A DNA stretch of 51,222 nucleotides from Cytobacillus horneckiae (GCF_002835735.1 NZ_PISD01000058.1:1-51222), one strand, 5' to 3'. Shown: positions 17,643 through 26,764, counted from the first letter of the stretch. Translations and numbers: made by a program. Notes: generated from the sequence alone by a model not told the origin.

Positions 17643-18041
17643 TTACGCCTTATCAACATTTATTTTAATTTCTGGTGAAGTCTTTGTTAAATCATCATCT
17701 TTTACTGTAGCCTTCAAATAATATTCCCCACTTTTTGGAAACATGGTTTGGATTCGATAGGTACCATTCTTCAGGTTCATAGCACTAGCTTCTGTATAAT
17801 TCTTACTACCTTTTTGCTTAATTTCAAAGTAGACTTCATCTGCATCTTTTAACTCTTCATAATCCTTTGTAATATTAGCATCAATAAGAATAGCTCGCTC
17901 TGGTAACAATACATCTTGAACCGGTTTTATATCAAATTCAATTGAACCTTCATCGTAACTAACATCTTTCAATATATTTATTGAAAATGCAGAAATCATC
18001 AAAAAAGTCAATCCAATTATAAATACAATTTTCTTTTTCAT
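17643..18041 (-). CDS. FixH/YtkA-like exported protein
   Basis: A 132-residue protein with a signal anchor (about 4-23) and a small beta domain of the YtkA/FixH kind (KNGTYRIQTMFPKSGEYYLKATVKDD, near 84-110). There is no catalytic motif. Such domains occur in copper handling and oxidase assembly, but nothing specific is seen here. A MocR-type operator (site D) sits 112 bases upstream on the same strand, matching the spacing at benE, so it is a likely regulon member. ATG follows AGGAGG. Confidence 0.6.
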   Translation of the reverse strand: MKKKIVFIIGLTFLMISAFSINILKDVSYDEGSIEFDIKPVQDVLLPERAILIDANITKDYEELKDADEVYFEIKQKGSKNYTEASAMNLKNGTYRIQTMFPKSGEYYLKATVKDDDLTKTSPEIKINVDKA

Positions 18042-18152
18042 TATTCATCCTCCTAAAAATTATTATATAAATAAAGGTATTTTTTTTATTTCCATTTTGT
18101 AATCTCTGGATTAGAGGCTACAATTTTATTGTAATAGTTTTTGATTTTAATC

Positions 18153-18186
18153 ATCCATCCAATTACTGATTTTTTTAACCATCCAA
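18153..18186 (-). promoter_or_regulatory. MocR-type operator, site D
   Basis: On the minus strand TTGGATGGTT (18186-18177) and TTGGATGGAT (18162-18153) are direct repeats with a 24-bp period. It lies 112 bases from the FixH-like start codon. Confidence 0.7.
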
Positions 18187-18219
18187 TTTTACCTTACACC
18201 AATCTGCTCCTTTAGTTAC

Positions 18220-18242
18220 AAAAAAAGCTGCCTATTGGCAAC
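18220..18242 (-). terminator. Orphan minus-strand terminator
   Basis: GTTGCC-aata-GGCAGC followed by seven T on the minus strand. No minus-strand gene lies upstream, so it seems to be left from a lost gene. The same stem type recurs at 43401 and 48943. From 18243 to 18474 I see no gene. Confidence 0.6.
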
Positions 18243-18474
18243 TAGATTAACACAACCTTTAGCTTAGTTAGCAAGAACAGATTACTCAATCCTTAAACTT
18301 TTTCTCGCTTATAAAACCAAATATTAAACTATATTATTAATTGTAAATAACTTCCTTTTCTTTTTTCTCTTCATAATTACCTCTAGTACTTTTTTTGTAT
18401 CTGAATGCAATTAATTAATCTGAAGAAAAAATAAAAGCTACATTTAGATTGACATATTTTCAAGGCTTTTATAA

Positions 18475-18508
18475 TTGGATGGTTAAAAATTCAATAAATT
18501 GGACGGTT
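18475..18508 (+). promoter_or_regulatory. MocR-type operator, site B, with promoter
   Basis: TTGGATGGTT (18475-18484) and TTGGACGGTT (18499-18508) are direct repeats with a 24-bp period. TTGGAC is followed after 17 bases by TATCTT (18522-18527), so the second repeat may overlap a weak -35, as known for GabR-type MocR sites. Nearly identical to site C. Confidence 0.75.
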
Positions 18509-18619
18509 CCCTCACCTTCTATATCTTCTAATATAAAGGTAGCTCAATAGCTCTTTTATAAAAGGTTTAAATGGATTAAGTAAGCAAAATTTCCTTGGAA
18601 ATTCACATAAGGTGTTTGC

Positions 18620-18798
18620 ATGAATAGTGTTCTAAGAAAACAGAAAGATGAGAAGGATTACTTCTTCTTAGAAATCTAAATTATCGAAATATGTCAGTTG
18701 GAATAATTGCAACGTTATTCATTATAACAGGACCAACTGTTCTTATATTGGAAACATTATCAAACGGAAACTTTACTATTAAACAGTCTGATGAATAA
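18620..18798 (+). pseudogene. Decayed benE-type transporter, copy 1
   Basis: From ATG 18620 the frame gives MNSVLRKQKDEKDYFF, then shifts. After the shift it reads NYRNMSVGIIATLFIITGP, then TVLILETLSNGNFTIKQ, and a stop at 18796. This is the N-terminus of BenE-family benzoate/H+ symporters (about 390 residues when whole). Only about 60 codons remain, with a frameshift. Copy 2 lies at 23937-24188. Site B is 112 bases upstream, so benE was probably the original target of that operator. Confidence 0.7.
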
Positions 18799-18899
18799 TT
18801 AGATTTTATTTAGTATTGTAATATATTAATAACAATTAGAAAGACATTAGCTTTTACTGACAGAAAGTATTTTTATTTTAATATCTGGAGGGATTTTCT

Positions 18900-20357
18900 A
18901 TGAATCAATATTTTTTATTAAATAAAAGCTTTATTAATGGCGAGTGGGTTGAAGGAGAAACTGGTCGTATATTTAACGATTTAAACCCATTTGATGATAC
19001 TGTAGTTGCCAAAATTTCAATTGCTTCAAAAGCACAATTAGATTCTGCATTCGAAGCAGCAAGTGAATCACAAAAAGAATGGGCAAAAAATGCCGAGCTT
19101 CGTAAATCTATTATTGAAAACGTAATTGTTTACTTTAAAAAGCACCAAGAAGAAATTGTTGATGTATTAGTTTCGGAAACTGGCAGTAGTGTACTAAAAG
19201 GTAATGTAGAGGTTAATTTTGTTATTGCTGATTTAGAAGAATCATTAAAAATAGTTGACAAAGTAGGCACAGTGAAAACAGTTGAGTCAGCTATTCCTGA
19301 TAAATTGAATCATGTTTATCGCTTACCACTTGGCGTCATTGCATCTATTTCGCCTTTCAACTTCCCACTATATTTATCTATGCGTACTATTGCGCCAGCT
19401 TTAGCATTAGGGAACACTGTTGTGCATAAAGCAGATCTTCAAACTGGTATCTCAGGCGGCTCTATTATTGCAAAAGCTTTAGAAGAAGCTGGCGTTCCGG
19501 TAGGTGTGTTCAATTCTATTCTTACTGATATACGTGAAATCGGAGATACAATGATTACTAATCCGCATTCAAAACTAATTAGCTTCACAGGCTCAACTGG
19601 TGTTGGTAAACATATCGGGAAGGTTGCTGGTGAATTGTTGAAACGTACCGCATTAGAATTAGGTGGAAATAACCCATTCGTTGTCTTGAAAGATGCAGAC
19701 GTTGACCAAGCAGTGAATGCAGCAATCATGGGTAAATACTTACACCAAGGTCAAATTTGTATGAGCATTAACCGTATAATCGTCCATGAAGATTTATATG
19801 AAGCGTTCGCTAGTAAGTTTGTAGAACGTGCAAAACAAATAACATATGGTAATCCAAAAGATCCATCCACAGTTATCGGCCCTCTTATTAACCATGCACA
19901 AATGCAAAAAGTATTAGGCTTTATCGAGGAAGCAAAAGCGGATGGTGTGGAAATGTTATTAGAGGGTAAACGTGAAGGCAATGTTCTAACACCATTCATC
20001 TTCGGTAATGTCGATAATGCAAGTAGTTTAGCACGAAGAGAATTCTTTTCACCAGTTGTGCCACTCATTAAAGCGTCCACTGATGAAGAAGCGATTCAAA
20101 TTGCCAATGATACGGAATATGGTTTAAGTTCTGCTGTCTTCACAAGTGATTTAGCACTTGGTGAAGAAGTGGCAGTACAAATTGAAGCTGGTATGACACA
20201 TGTAAATGACCAAACGGTTAATTGCTTGCCTAATATTCCATTTGGCGGTATGAAAGGCAGTGGAATCGGCCGTTTTGGTAATCCATGGATTGTCGATGAA
20301 TTTACTCAGGCAAAATGGGTGTCCGTTCAAGTAAAACCAATGAAATATCCTTTCTAA
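18900..20357 (+). CDS. Aldehyde dehydrogenase, vanillin/benzaldehyde type
   Basis: A 485-residue NAD(P) aldehyde dehydrogenase, full length. N154 (SPFNFP), general base E253 (LELGGNN) and nucleophile C287 (QGQICMS) are present. The sequence resembles B. subtilis YfmT and other aromatic-aldehyde dehydrogenases, so vanillin- or benzaldehyde-type substrates are plausible. GGAGGG precedes the ATG. It begins 100 bases after the benE remnant and is the first intact gene behind MocR-type site B, so it may have come under that promoter when benE collapsed. It would pair naturally with the alcohol dehydrogenase at 3640. Confidence 0.85.
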   Translation: MNQYFLLNKSFINGEWVEGETGRIFNDLNPFDDTVVAKISIASKAQLDSAFEAASESQKEWAKNAELRKSIIENVIVYFKKHQEEIVDVLVSETGSSVLKGNVEVNFVIADLEESLKIVDKVGTVKTVESAIPDKLNHVYRLPLGVIASISPFNFPLYLSMRTIAPALALGNTVVHKADLQTGISGGSIIAKALEEAGVPVGVFNSILTDIREIGDTMITNPHSKLISFTGSTGVGKHIGKVAGELLKRTALELGGNNPFVVLKDADVDQAVNAAIMGKYLHQGQICMSINRIIVHEDLYEAFASKFVERAKQITYGNPKDPSTVIGPLINHAQMQKVLGFIEEAKADGVEMLLEGKREGNVLTPFIFGNVDNASSLARREFFSPVVPLIKASTDEEAIQIANDTEYGLSSAVFTSDLALGEEVAVQIEAGMTHVNDQTVNCLPNIPFGGMKGSGIGRFGNPWIVDEFTQAKWVSVQVKPMKYPF

Positions 20358-20400
20358 ATTGCTGGTCGCGGTCTTTTAAAACAATGTAAGTGAATAAACA

Positions 20401-20440
20401 AAAAGAAGCCACAAAAGTATAAATATTGGGGCTTCTTTTT
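20401..20440 (+). terminator. Terminator of the aldehyde dehydrogenase gene
   Basis: AAAAGAAGCC and GGCTTCTTTT pair around a 19-base loop, followed by a T tract. The 20441-20728 stretch has an open frame that I do not trust as a gene. Confidence 0.7.
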
Positions 20441-20728
20441 GTTTTATTCCTTACTTTCGGTATTAAGATTATTGTAGTTTCCCAAACTCAGAGAATTATT
20501 GTTAACAGAATTGTAAATTTATCATTATTCATTACAGTCGCCAGCTCTCATCAAATTCGTAGAAATGATCATTTTCAAAAGAGAATAAAGGTATTTTTTC
20601 AGAGGATTATTTATTATTGCGATAGCTCATTACAGAGAATCAAAGAAGAGTTTTATGATTATTATTTAAAGAAATGAATGCGTGCTCCTGTATTCGTTCT
20701 TTGTAGGATGCAAATGTGATAAATAAAA

Positions 20729-20770
20729 GAAAGTCACAGTGCTATACCGTTAGATAGCGACGTGACTTTC
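20729..20770 (-). terminator. Terminator of ahpCF
   Basis: GAAAGTCAC / GTGACTTTC (9 bp) with an inner GCTAT / ATAGC stem. A T-rich tail follows on the minus strand, just after the ahpF stop. Confidence 0.75.
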
Positions 20771-20777
20771 GAAAGTA

Positions 20778-22307
20778 TTAATTTCGGATTAGATAGTCGA
20801 ATGCACCTAATGCTGCATTTGCACCTGATCCCATAGAAATGATGATTTGTTTATACGGACTATTCGTGCAGTCACCTGCAGCAAACACTCCTGGGATATT
20901 AGTTGCGCCGTGACTATCGACAACGATTTCTCCCATTCTAGTCCGTTTAATTGTTTCACCTAGCCAACTCGTATTTGGAACAAGACCGATTTGAATAAAC
21001 ACACCTTGTAATTCAACATGATGTTCTTCTTCTGTTTCACGATCTAGATAGGTAATCCCGTTAACTTTGTCAGTACCGGTAATTTCTTTTGTCTGAGCAT
21101 TTTTGATAACCGTTACATTTGGCAGACTATAGAGGCGGTCCTGCAGAACTGAATCAGCTCTTAGCTGTGATCCAAACTCAAGAACTGTTACATGCTTCAC
21201 AATGCCTGCTAGGTCAATGGCAGCTTCAACACCGGAATTACCGCCCCCGATAACTGCTATATCTTTTCCTTCAAACAATGGACCATCACAATGAGGACAG
21301 TAGGCTACACCTTTATTCTTAAACTCGTTTTCTCCAGGAACGCCAACATTACGCCATCGAGCACCAGTTGATAGAATGACAGTTTTGCTCTTTAGAACAG
21401 CACCGTTCTCCAGTTCAATTTCAATAAAGTCTTTCTTTTCTAAGCTCTTGGCCCGCTGTAGATTCATTACATCCACATCGTATTCTTTCACATGCTCTTC
21501 AAGGCTTGCTGCAAGCTTAGGACCTTCTGTATATTTCGTACCAATAAAGTTCTCGATGCCCAAAGTATCCATAATTTGACCACCAAAGCGTTCAGCTACA
21601 ATACCAGTACGAATTCCTTTACGTGCCGAATAGATGGCTGCACTTGCACCAGCGGGCCCACCGCCAACAACAAGTACATCAAATGGTTCTTTACCAGAAA
21701 GCTCTGAAGCATCTGTCGTATTCCCCATTTTCGCGAGAATTTCTTCCATAGTCATGCGGCCGCTGCCAAATATTTCTCCATTAAGGAAAACAGTCGGTAC
21801 AGCCATGATATTCTTGCTTTCGACTTCTTCTTTGAAAGCCGCACCATCAATCATCGTATGGGTAATGCCAGGGTTGAGAACACTCATTATGTTCAACGCC
21901 TGTACAACATCAGGACAGTTATGGCAAGTTAGGCTGACGAATGTTTCAAAGTGATACTCGCCTTGGATGCCTTTTACTTGACCGATAACCTTTTGATCAA
22001 CTTTTGGAGCTCTGCCGCTCGCTTGGAGCAAGGCTAACACTAATGAAGTAAATTCATGTCCAAGAGGGATACCGGCAAAAGTGATGCCAGTTTCTTCACC
22101 GACACGATTCACACTAAAGCTTGGTGTTCTTTGTAATGAAGTTGTTTCTACTTTGATTTTAGATGACATGGTTGCTAGCTCATCAACTAGAGCTAGCATA
22201 TCTTTAGATAAGTCATCAGTTCCTGTACTAACTTTAAGTAGGACATCATTCTCCATCAGTTGAAGATACTGATGAAGTTGTGCTTTAATATCTGCATCTA
22301 GTATCAT
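20778..22307 (-). CDS. ahpF: Alkyl hydroperoxide reductase subunit F
   Basis: A 509-residue NAD(P)H-dependent flavoprotein that reduces AhpC. The N-terminal tandem thioredoxin-fold domain has the redox pair C-H-N-C at residues 128-131. A thioredoxin-reductase-like part has the FAD motif [12 protein letters not shown] and the active dithiol C-P-H-C near 340, plus the NAD motif [12 protein letters not shown]. The start at ATG 22307 is set eight bases from AAGGAG; an upstream GTG overlaps that site. It follows ahpC by about a dozen bases in one operon, expected to be controlled by PerR. Confidence 0.95.
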   Translation of the reverse strand: MILDADIKAQLHQYLQLMENDVLLKVSTGTDDLSKDMLALVDELATMSSKIKVETTSLQRTPSFSVNRVGEETGITFAGIPLGHEFTSLVLALLQASGRAPKVDQKVIGQVKGIQGEYHFETFVSLTCHNCPDVVQALNIMSVLNPGITHTMIDGAAFKEEVESKNIMAVPTVFLNGEIFGSGRMTMEEILAKMGNTTDASELSGKEPFDVLVVGGGPAGASAAIYSARKGIRTGIVAERFGGQIMDTLGIENFIGTKYTEGPKLAASLEEHVKEYDVDVMNLQRAKSLEKKDFIEIELENGAVLKSKTVILSTGARWRNVGVPGENEFKNKGVAYCPHCDGPLFEGKDIAVIGGGNSGVEAAIDLAGIVKHVTVLEFGSQLRADSVLQDRLYSLPNVTVIKNAQTKEITGTDKVNGITYLDRETEEEHHVELQGVFIQIGLVPNTSWLGETIKRTRMGEIVVDSHGATNIPGVFAAGDCTNSPYKQIIISMGSGANAALGAFDYLIRN

Positions 22308-22319
22308 GGATAGCACTCC

Positions 22320-22883
22320 TTAAATCTTCCCAACAAGATCAAGGTTTGGCTTAAGTGTAGCAGAACCTTCTTTCCATTTTGCAGGGCAAACTTCCCCTGG
22401 ATTGTTGCGAACATATTGTGCTGCCTTAATTTTGTTAATTAGAGTGCTAGCGTCACGGCCAATACCATCTGCATTAATTTCAACAGCTTGGATAATTCCA
22501 TCTGGATCAATGATAAAAGTACCGCGATCTGCTTGACCTAATTCTTCAATTAACACGTCGAAGTTGCGGGAAATGATATGAGAAGGGTCACCAATCATTG
22601 TATAAGTGATTTTACCAATTGCTTCTGATGTATCATGCCATGCTTTATGTGTGAAGTGGGAATCTCTTGAAACAGAAAATACTTCAACACCTAGTTCTTG
22701 AAGAGCGGGATATTGATCTTGAAGATCTTCAAGTTCAGTTGGGCAAACGAAGGTAAAGTCTGCTGGATAAAAACAAACTACACTCCAGTGACCTTTAAAA
22801 TCTGCTTCTGATACTTCTAAAAAATCGCCATTTCTGTAAGCCTGTGCTTTGAATGGTTGTACTTCTTTTCCAATTAGAGACAT
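22320..22883 (-). CDS. ahpC: Alkyl hydroperoxide reductase subunit C (peroxiredoxin)
   Basis: A 187-residue 2-Cys peroxiredoxin, full length. The peroxidatic cysteine is C47 in [13 protein letters not shown] and the resolving cysteine is C166 in GEVCPAKW. It reduces hydrogen peroxide, organic peroxides and peroxynitrite in the cytosol and is recharged by AhpF. It is the first gene of ahpCF. A consensus promoter and two PerR-like boxes lie upstream. Confidence 0.97.
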   Translation of the reverse strand: MSLIGKEVQPFKAQAYRNGDFLEVSEADFKGHWSVVCFYPADFTFVCPTELEDLQDQYPALQELGVEVFSVSRDSHFTHKAWHDTSEAIGKITYTMIGDPSHIISRNFDVLIEELGQADRGTFIIDPDGIIQAVEINADGIGRDASTLINKIKAAQYVRNNPGEVCPAKWKEGSATLKPNLDLVGKI

Positions 22884-22955
22884 GATGAAAATTCCTCCTG
22901 AATGATGATGTTTTTAATCATAGATGTGTATCCGGTGGAAACCGTCTTTATTTAT

Positions 22956-23034
22956 CTATAATTATTACTAATTTACACTTATTATTATATAACTGTTATT
23001 ATATTTGTCAAATGAAATATTATAATTATTTTAA
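22956..23034 (-). promoter_or_regulatory. ahpC promoter with two PerR-like boxes
   Basis: On the minus strand TTGACA (23011-23006) and TATAAT (22989-22984) are 16 bases apart. The sequence at 23020-23034 matches the PerR box TTATAATNATTATAA at all but one position; that at 22956-22970 is a weaker match. The boxes flank the promoter, as expected for peroxide-inducible ahpCF. Confidence 0.7.
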
Positions 23035-23412
23035 TTAAATAATAGATATTAAATTGTTTATATAATTATAAAAAGGGTCGGCTTTCTTTTGAAAATAATG
23101 ATGTTAGATGGCGTAAATATTGAATAGTTAGAGGAAAGTGTATAAATAACTTTCGGCCTAAGACAGAAATGATCCAACCGAATGTAAATTGAGTAATTGA
23201 GAATTTGTGAGGTAATTGAAAAATATTTTAAATAGTAGCAACAATCTAAGCCTTGAAAGACAATAATATGGTTTGAAAAGGAACAACAGCAAGGAAACTA
23301 GGAGCGCAAAAGAAATACTAAAGCAACAGAAGGATTTACGGACTTTTCATGATGAGTGAAAGGAGCTTTCTCCGAGGAAAATTATAAAGAATCATTGGAT
23401 GCTTGGTGAATT
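23035..23412. other. Intergenic, nothing recognised
   Basis: AT-rich spacer, purine-rich on the plus strand. I see no frame with a ribosome site. Confidence 0.4.
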
Positions 23413-23661
23413 TTACATAGTCTCAAAATGTTGATATACCTCTTCCTGATAAGTTTTTTTATAATAAGCAACACCGTCGACACCCGCTTTTTTGACTTCT
23501 CTTGTCATTGCAATTGATGATTCTGTTTGAATATAGCCTGTACTTGCTATCACTTTACAACGACTTTTTACCCGTATAACAACAAATTTAATAAATGATC
23601 ACTTTTCTTCTTTCGATAAAGTTGAAGAATCTCCAGTAGTTCCTCCGTTTACAAGAACTAA
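23413..23661 (-). pseudogene. Decayed dapA-family lyase/aldolase
   Basis: One frame encodes LVNGGTTGDSSTLSKEEK, then an in-frame TGA, then SFIKFVV, KVIASTGYIQTESSIAMTRE, VKKAGVDGVAYYKKTY and YQHFETM before a stop. This is the middle of a DapA-family protein (the Gly-Thr-Thr-Gly loop and the AGVDG...YY block are recognisable). Both ends are missing, there is one stop, and a few residues before YYKK are lost. It is nonfunctional. It points away from operator C. Confidence 0.75.
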
Positions 23662-23793
23662 ATATCTAACTACTTCCAAACAAAATTTTAAAATTAGCTA
23701 TGTATATTAAAAGATACTGCATCTTTTATATAGTCTAGCGATCCACTTGTTTTATTTTTTTCACATCCACTGGAACGTACTAAACTTTTATAA

Positions 23794-23827
23794 CTGGATG
23801 GTTAAAAATTCGATAGATTGGACGGTT
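23794..23827 (+). promoter_or_regulatory. MocR-type operator, site C, with promoter
   Basis: CTGGATGGTT (23794-23803) and TTGGACGGTT (23818-23827) are direct repeats with a 24-bp period. TTGGAC is 17 bases from TATCTT, as at site B. The flanks are also near-identical to site B, showing duplication of a promoter-benE block. Confidence 0.75.
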
Positions 23828-23936
23828 CCCTCACCTACTATATCTTCTAATATAAAGATAGCTCAATAGTAATTTTAAAGGTTTTTAATAGCTTAAATTT
23901 CGAGAAATATCCCGGAAATTCACAATGGGTGTTTGC

Positions 23937-24188
23937 ATGAATAATGTTCTAAAAAACGAGAAATGCGGGAAAGATTCTCTTCTTTTTAGAGATTTAAATT
24001 ATAGAAATATGTCAGCTAGTATAATAGCAGCGATATTCTTTATAAAATGATCAACTGCTCTTATTTTGGAAACATCCTCAAACCGAAACTTTACTATTGA
24101 ACAGTATGTTCTTTGGATATTTGCAGTTAATGTTTTTGGAGGTGGATCCGTAAGCGGTTATATTATTATGTTTTTTTACCAAATTTAG
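23937..24188 (+). pseudogene. Decayed benE-type transporter, copy 2
   Basis: The frame starts MNNVLKNEKCGKDSLLFRD, then NYRNMSASIIAAIFFI, an in-frame TGA, then TALILETSSNRNFTIEQ, YVLWIFAVNVFGGGSVSGY and a stop. This matches the N-terminal third of BenE symporters. It is nonfunctional: one internal stop and two thirds missing. cydA begins 54 bases after it, so cydABS is now the first intact gene set behind site C. Confidence 0.75.
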
Positions 24189-24241
24189 TATAAGTCGTAT
24201 TCACAGATATTTTATTGCTATAAATAGGGAGGGTTTTTTAG

Positions 24242-25582
24242 ATGTTATTTGAGGATCCAGTATTCATGAGTCGAATGCTTACATCACTTACATTATCTTT
24301 TCATATTTTTTATGCGACGGTCGGTGTCGGGATTCCTCTAATGATCATGATATTCCAGTGGGTTGGAATTAAAAAAAATGACGTGCATTATATGCTAATG
24401 GCTCGTAGAATTGCGAAGGGATTTGTCGTAACGGTTGCTGTCGGAGTAGTCACAGGTACAGCCATCGGTCTGCAATTATCCTTATTATGGCCGAACTTTA
24501 TGAAGTTGGCAGGAAACATCATTGCCCTTCCACTTCTTATGGAAGTTTTTGCATTCTTTTTTGAAGCGATTTTTCTAGGAATTTACTTATATACTTGGGA
24601 TCGTTTTGATAATCAGAAAAAACATTTATTACTTCTTATCCCAGTGGCAATTGGTGGTGCGATGTCCGCCACCTTTATTACGATGGTTAACTCATTTATG
24701 AATTCTCCAAGTGGTTTTGAGCTTATTAATGGCGAATTTGTCAATGTGAATCCTATTGCGGCAATGTTTACCGTTGCTATGCCTACAAAGGTTACTCATG
24801 TGTTAGCGACAGCATATATGACCGTGGCCTTTGTCCTTGCGGCGATTGCTGCTTTCCGTCTTTTACAGGGAGCCAATAAGACGTATCATAAAAAATCACT
24901 AACCTTATTAATGAAAATTGGATTTGTTTTTACCTTGGCTACCGCTTTGATTGGGGACTTATCTGGAAAATATTTAGCAGAGTATCAACCAGAAAAATTA
25001 GCGGCTGCTGAATGGCATTTTGAAACGACAACCGAAGCACCACTTAATTTCTGGGGCGTTCTTGATGAAAGTAACGAAGTGAAATATGCTTTAGAAATCC
25101 CATATGCCTTAAGCATTTTAGCACATGGGGATCCTTCGTCCGAGGTCATTGGATTGGACCAATTCACAGAAGAAGTTGAGCCACCACTTGTGATTCATTA
25201 TTTCTTTGACACAATGGTCACGATTGGTGTCTTCATGTTAGGTCTCTCCTTTATTTATTGGGTAGCAACTTGGAGAAAATGGACCTTTATTCAACAAAAA
25301 TGGTTTCGTTGGTTAATTGTGTCAGGTGGCCCTCTCTCCTTTCTTGCGATACAAGCTGGATGGTGGATGGCAGAAGTTGGTCGTCAACCATGGATATTAA
25401 GAGGGATCATGACCGTTGATCAAGCAGCTACTACAAGTGATTATGTAGGATTAATGTTTATTCTATTCGCTCTTCTCTATCTAGTTTTAGGAATTGGTAC
25501 GATTGTCGTTTTAACAAAGATGTTCCGTCATAACCCGATTGAAAAAGACCTAGAGCGTTACTCAGGAGGTAAGTCATCATGA
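24242..25582 (+). CDS. cydA: Cytochrome bd-type quinol oxidase subunit I
   Basis: A 446-residue membrane subunit that carries the hemes and the quinol site and reduces O2 to water. H21 (SFHIFYATVG) fits the b595 ligand, the His of KVTHVLATAYM fits the b558 ligand, and EVGRQPW is the family signature. The Q-loop is short, as in Gram-positive bd enzymes. Length and pairing resemble YthA of B. subtilis. GGGAGGG precedes the ATG. The stop overlaps the cydB start (ATGA). A MocR-type operator and a benE remnant lie upstream; I see no clear Rex site. Confidence 0.93.
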   Translation: MLFEDPVFMSRMLTSLTLSFHIFYATVGVGIPLMIMIFQWVGIKKNDVHYMLMARRIAKGFVVTVAVGVVTGTAIGLQLSLLWPNFMKLAGNIIALPLLMEVFAFFFEAIFLGIYLYTWDRFDNQKKHLLLLIPVAIGGAMSATFITMVNSFMNSPSGFELINGEFVNVNPIAAMFTVAMPTKVTHVLATAYMTVAFVLAAIAAFRLLQGANKTYHKKSLTLLMKIGFVFTLATALIGDLSGKYLAEYQPEKLAAAEWHFETTTEAPLNFWGVLDESNEVKYALEIPYALSILAHGDPSSEVIGLDQFTEEVEPPLVIHYFFDTMVTIGVFMLGLSFIYWVATWRKWTFIQQKWFRWLIVSGGPLSFLAIQAGWWMAEVGRQPWILRGIMTVDQAATTSDYVGLMFILFALLYLVLGIGTIVVLTKMFRHNPIEKDLERYSGGKSS

Positions 25583-26595
25583 GCTTAGAGATTATTGGCA
25601 TTTCCGTTCTTTGGTTGTTTTTATTTGGATACGTCATTGTTGGTTCAATTGATTACGGTGCAGGTTTCTTTAACGCCTATAGTATTTTAACCGGCAAACA
25701 GCATGTTGTTTCTAAAATCATACAGCGGTACTTATCACCGGTCTGGGAAGTAACGAATGTTTTCTTTGTCTTTTTCTTTGTAGGAATTGTCGGCTTTTTT
25801 CCAGAATCAGCTTACTACTTCGGAACAATCTTATTAATCCCTGCTAGCATCGCTATCATTTTGCTAGCAATCCGGGGATCGTATTATGCTTTTGAGGCCT
25901 ATGGAAAAAAAGGGCACAGACGTTACGCGTTTATGTATGGGGCTTCAGGAATTCTGATCCCCGCTTCCCTTTCGATTGTTTTAACAATCTCAGAAGGTGG
26001 ATTTGTTTCAATGGAAACGGGCAATCCCACACTAAATTATTCAGCGCTATTTACGAGTCCATTAACTTGGTCCATTGTTGTGTTGAGTATCATTTCCGTC
26101 CTGTATATTTCCGCCGTGTTCTTAACTTGGTATGCGAATGAAACAGGAGATAAAAAAGCCACTTCTCTTATGAGAAAATATGCTCTCATATGGACAATCC
26201 CATTAATTGTTGCTGCTTCTGGTATTATAATGGAGCTACGAGGACATAACGCAGATCACTTCACACGTATTCTCGACTTATGGTGGATGTTTGCCATTTC
26301 CTTTCTTTTTTGGCTCGGAACCGTTTGGTTGTTATGGAAAAAGAGAAATTATGCGATGGCTTTATGGTTATTAATTGGGCAATTTGCATTTGCATTCTTT
26401 GGATATGGTATTGCTCATTATCCTTATATCCTGTATCCGTATGTTACGATTTATGATGGCTTTACAAATGATGCAATGGCTATATCCTTAATTATTGCCT
26501 TTGTGCTTGGAATGATGCTACTCATCCCTTCCTTGTACTTGCTCTTACGCCTATTCTTATTTGATAAAAAATATATAAAAGGAAAAAGGGAGTGA
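25579..26595 (+). CDS. cydB: Cytochrome bd-type quinol oxidase subunit II
   Basis: A 338-residue subunit with about eight to nine transmembrane helices; structural partner of CydA. The opening (LWLFLFGYVIVGSIDYGAGFF) and the WEVTNVFFVFFFVGIVGFFP segment are family features. The start overlaps the cydA stop by four bases, with AGGAGG inside the cydA end. The ribosome site of cydS overlaps its own stop. Confidence 0.92.
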   Translation: MSLEIIGISVLWLFLFGYVIVGSIDYGAGFFNAYSILTGKQHVVSKIIQRYLSPVWEVTNVFFVFFFVGIVGFFPESAYYFGTILLIPASIAIILLAIRGSYYAFEAYGKKGHRRYAFMYGASGILIPASLSIVLTISEGGFVSMETGNPTLNYSALFTSPLTWSIVVLSIISVLYISAVFLTWYANETGDKKATSLMRKYALIWTIPLIVAASGIIMELRGHNADHFTRILDLWWMFAISFLFWLGTVWLLWKKRNYAMALWLLIGQFAFAFFGYGIAHYPYILYPYVTIYDGFTNDAMAISLIIAFVLGMMLLIPSLYLLLRLFLFDKKYIKGKRE

Positions 26596-26602
26596 TTAAA
26601 CG

Positions 26603-26689
26603 ATGTTAAACGACTTTTTAATAATTGTTGCTCCGTTTTTAGTCCTATGCGCAGCGATAGGTGTATCGTTTTATATCGCTTTGAAATAA
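26603..26689 (+). CDS. cydS: CydS-like small subunit of bd oxidase (28 residues)
   Basis: A 28-residue single-helix peptide (MLNDFLIIVAPFLVLCAAIG, then VSFYIALK) follows cydB by seven bases, with the site AGGGAG (26586-26592) at good spacing. The size, place and one hydrophobic helix match CydS, the third subunit seen in the Geobacillus bd oxidase structure, which shields the heme region. It is short enough to be missed by gene finders. The strong terminator right after it shows that it is the end of the operon. Confidence 0.8.
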   Translation: MLNDFLIIVAPFLVLCAAIGVSFYIALK

Positions 26690-26710
26690 CTCCTATCAAG
26701 AAATAACGAA

Positions 26711-26764
26711 GAAGCTGTACCAAACGGGTCATAAAGATGACACTGGCTGGTACAGCTTCTTTTT
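26711..26764 (+). terminator. Terminator of cydABS
   Basis: GAAGCTGTACCA / TGGTACAGCTTC, a perfect 12-bp stem followed by TTTTTCC. Confidence 0.85.

Noticed and set aside
20426..20677. 83-codon frame after the aldehyde dehydrogenase
   Set aside because: It starts inside the terminator stem and shows no recognisable family; probably chance or a remnant.
24190..24241. Rex site before cydA
   Set aside because: Only a TTCACA-like half is present; the partner half is missing.
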